A DNA stretch of 64,000 bases, taken from the NCBI RefSeq assembly GCF_007830445.1, contig NZ_VLKR01000030.1, positions 1 through 64,000 on the forward strand, written 5' to 3'. The notes beneath the pieces were generated by a model. The model saw nothing but the letters and a program-made list of their open reading frames with translations. It was not told the origin of the DNA and ran no database searches. Of this stretch, positions 62,527 to 64,000 are shown piece by piece (positions within the stretch are counted from its first letter, which is position 1; each line of letters starts with the position of its first letter). The position numbers were made by a program, and so were the translations under genes. This stretch comes from Sphingobacterium siyangense (lineage in GTDB: Bacteria; Bacteroidota; Bacteroidia; Sphingobacteriales; Sphingobacteriaceae).

Positions 62527-62904
62527 ATGGCAGATTTAAAACAACTTGCTGAACAGTTAGTTAACTTAACAGTAAAAGAAGTTAAAGAATTAGCTGATAT
62601 CTTAAAAGACGAGTATGGCATCGAGCCTGCTGCTGCTGCTGTTGCTGTAGCTGCTGCTCCAGCTGAAGGTGGTGCTGCTGCTGCAGAAGAGAAAACTTCA
62701 TTTGACGTTATCTTGAAAGAAGCTGGTGGTCAAAAATTAGCTGTAGTTAAATTGGTTAAAGATTTAGCTGGATTAGGCTTGAAAGAAGCTAAAGATTTAG
62801 TTGACGGTGCACCTAAAGAATTAAAAGCTGGTGTATCTAAAGACGAAGCAGAAGCTTTGAAAAAACAATTAGAAGAAGCTGGTGCTGTTGTTGAGATTAA
62901 ATAA
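62527..62904 (+). CDS. rplL: 50S ribosomal protein L7/L12
   Basis: A 125-aa L7/L12. N-terminal dimerisation helices are followed by an Ala-rich hinge (about 35-57) and a C-terminal factor-binding domain with [20 protein letters not shown]. The stop codon is enclosed in a 20-bp palindrome (62891-62910), where TTGAGATTA pairs with TAATCTCAA. Confidence 0.97.
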   Translation: MADLKQLAEQLVNLTVKEVKELADILKDEYGIEPAAAAVAVAAAPAEGGAAAAEEKTSFDVILKEAGGQKLAVVKLVKDLAGLGLKEAKDLVDGAPKELKAGVSKDEAEALKKQLEEAGAVVEIK

Positions 62905-62930
62905 TCTCAACTAATTAGCCCGAAAAGGTT

Positions 62931-62960
62931 TAGACTCTGACGATTTTTCGTCAGAGTCTA
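62931..62960 (+). terminator. Attenuator hairpin between rplL and rpoB
   Basis: TAGACTCTGACG (62931-62942), loop ATTTTT, CGTCAGAGTCTA (62949-62960): a perfect 12-bp stem. Only TTCCTATTT follows, so termination is probably partial. A partial terminator at this place lowers rpoBC relative to the ribosomal genes, as in the E. coli rplL-rpoB interval. Confidence 0.8.
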
Positions 62961-63072
62961 TTCCTATTTATATCAATACGCCACTATGCTGTGTATATGC
63001 TGGGCACAGTGGAAAGGTGGTTTACAGCATAAGTGTAAGCGCAGTTTTTTTAAAACTAAAATTCATATTCCC

Positions 63073-64000
63073 TTGGCAAACAATAATATTCAACAAGAAA
63101 GAATAAACTTTGCGACAAGTAAGAAAGTATTGGAATATCCAGATTTCTTAGATGTGCAATTGGAATCTTTCAAGGAGTTTTTTCAATTAGAAACTACTTC
63201 TGACAACCGCCATCAGGAAGGGCTGTTCAAGGTATTCTCGGAAAACTTCCCTATTTCTGATTCAAGAAACATTTTTGTGCTAGAGTTTTTGGATTATTTC
63301 ATTGATCCACCACGTTATGATATCCAAGAGTGTATCGAGCGCGGCTTGACTTATAGCGTTCCTTTAAAGGCTAAGTTAAAGTTATCTTGTAATGATGAAG
63401 AACACGAAGATTTCGAAACTATTGTTCAGGATGTATATTTAGGGACTATCCCTTATATGACTCCTAAAGGTACTTTCGTGGTAAATGGTGCAGAGCGTGT
63501 CATCGTATCGCAATTACACCGTTCACCAGGCGTTTTCTTTGGTCAAAGTAGACACACAAATGGTACTAAACTTTATTCTGCAAGGGTAATTCCTTTCAAA
63601 GGATCTTGGATCGAATTTGCAACTGACGTAAATAACGTCATGTATGCGTACATCGACCGTAAAAAGAAATTCCCAGTTACGACCTTATTGCGTGCTATCG
63701 GTTACGATTCGGATAAAGATATCTTAGAATTGTTCGATTTAGCGGATGAAGTAAAAGTTAGTAAATCTGGTCTTAAAAAATATGTTGGTCGTCGTCTTGC
63801 GGCTAGGGTATTGAAAAAATGGGTAGAAGATTTCGTGGATGAGGATACAGGTGAAGTTGTATCTATCGACCGTAACGAAATTATCCTTGAGCGTGAAACT
63901 GTTCTAGAAGAAGATCACATTGATTTGATTATCGAAGCTGGCGTTAAGTCTATTATCTTAGCGAAAGATGATGAATCAAACAATGCGGACTATTCTATTA
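63073..64000 (+). CDS. rpoB: RNA polymerase beta subunit, N-terminal part (runs off the window)
   Basis: Starts at TTG 63073 ([18 protein letters not shown]) and is open to the window end: 309 codons of about 1270. Typical RpoB landmarks are present: [25 protein letters not shown]-like [31 protein letters not shown] and [10 protein letters not shown]. The TTG start is supported by the match with related Bacteroidota RpoB N-termini and by the lack of an ATG upstream in frame. The catalytic regions are outside the window. Confidence 0.96.
   Translation, partial: MANNNIQQERINFATSKKVLEYPDFLDVQLESFKEFFQLETTSDNRHQEGLFKVFSENFPISDSRNIFVLEFLDYFIDPPRYDIQECIERGLTYSVPLKAKLKLSCNDEEHEDFETIVQDVYLGTIPYMTPKGTFVVNGAERVIVSQLHRSPGVFFGQSRHTNGTKLYSARVIPFKGSWIEFATDVNNVMYAYIDRKKKFPVTTLLRAIGYDSDKDILELFDLADEVKVSKSGLKKYVGRRLAARVLKKWVEDFVDEDTGEVVSIDRNEIILERETVLEEDHIDLIIEAGVKSIILAKDDESNNADYSI

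Overview
The window comes from a member of the Bacteroidota, most like Sphingobacterium or a near relative in the Sphingobacteriaceae. The evidence is promoters of the TTG...TAnnTTTG type, A-rich leaders in place of Shine-Dalgarno sites, GLPGLI and CarboxypepD-like/TonB-type barrel proteins, and EF-Tu and RpoB sequences typical of that family. This assignment is by recognition; no search was run.

Bases 1-36,500. The left edge holds the start of an IS5-type transposase. Then comes a 28-kb minus-strand array of eleven paralogous eight-helix FtsX/MacB-type permeases. They share one ABC ATPase (25295-25987) and one membrane-fusion protein (28497-29750). A TolC-type channel, a sigma-54-type response regulator and a membrane histidine kinase follow on the plus strand. 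Two sets of paired operator-like sites of the form TGTNCG-N4-CGNACA (7998-8035 and 29846-29882) lie 53-57 bp from sigma-54-like -24/-12 sequences, so the adjacent regulator probably drives the array as two units. An 11-bp tandem repeat that folds back on an inverted copy of itself lies before tolC. A methyltransferase-like protein lacking its cofactor motif and a surface-antigen-type barrel protein close this part.

Bases 36,580-39,540. A translation block: tRNA-Thr, tRNA-Tyr, tRNA-Gly, tRNA-Thr, tuf, terminator, tRNA-Trp, secE, nusG. Its usual continuation (rplK, rplA, rplJ, rplL, rpoB) resumes only at 60,763.

Bases 39,540-60,700. About 21 kb separate nusG from rplK. The stretch encodes an S41 peptidase, an XRE regulator, three double-glycine leader peptides (41692, 53158, 53347, all too short for routine ORF calling) and two paralogous secreted Cx6C mini-proteins. 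It also encodes a complete C39-peptidase ABC transporter with HlyD and TolC partners, a GLPGLI protein, a TonB-type barrel, a MauE-like protein and a propeller-like lipoprotein. Four membrane-protease-like proteins (rhomboid, two CPBP, one HELIHG/DUF3267), a TraB/GumN protein, two paralogous single-helix peptides and two paralogous secreted CarboxypepD-like proteins complete it. It looks like a peptide secretion, processing and sensing island. Five to six of its transcription units share one promoter layout: a palindrome AACC-N3-GGTT overlapping the -33 TTG, then exactly 23 nt, then a -7 TTTG box. Housekeeping promoters here use 18-20 nt. The XRE gene has the same layout in front of it, which makes it the best candidate regulator. 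The right part of the island carries decayed duplicates of a peptide pair, of the DUF3267 gene and of the TraB gene, so it is still turning over.

Bases 60,763-64,000. rplK, rplA, rplJ, rplL and the start of rpoB, with a strong hairpin between rplL and rpoB.
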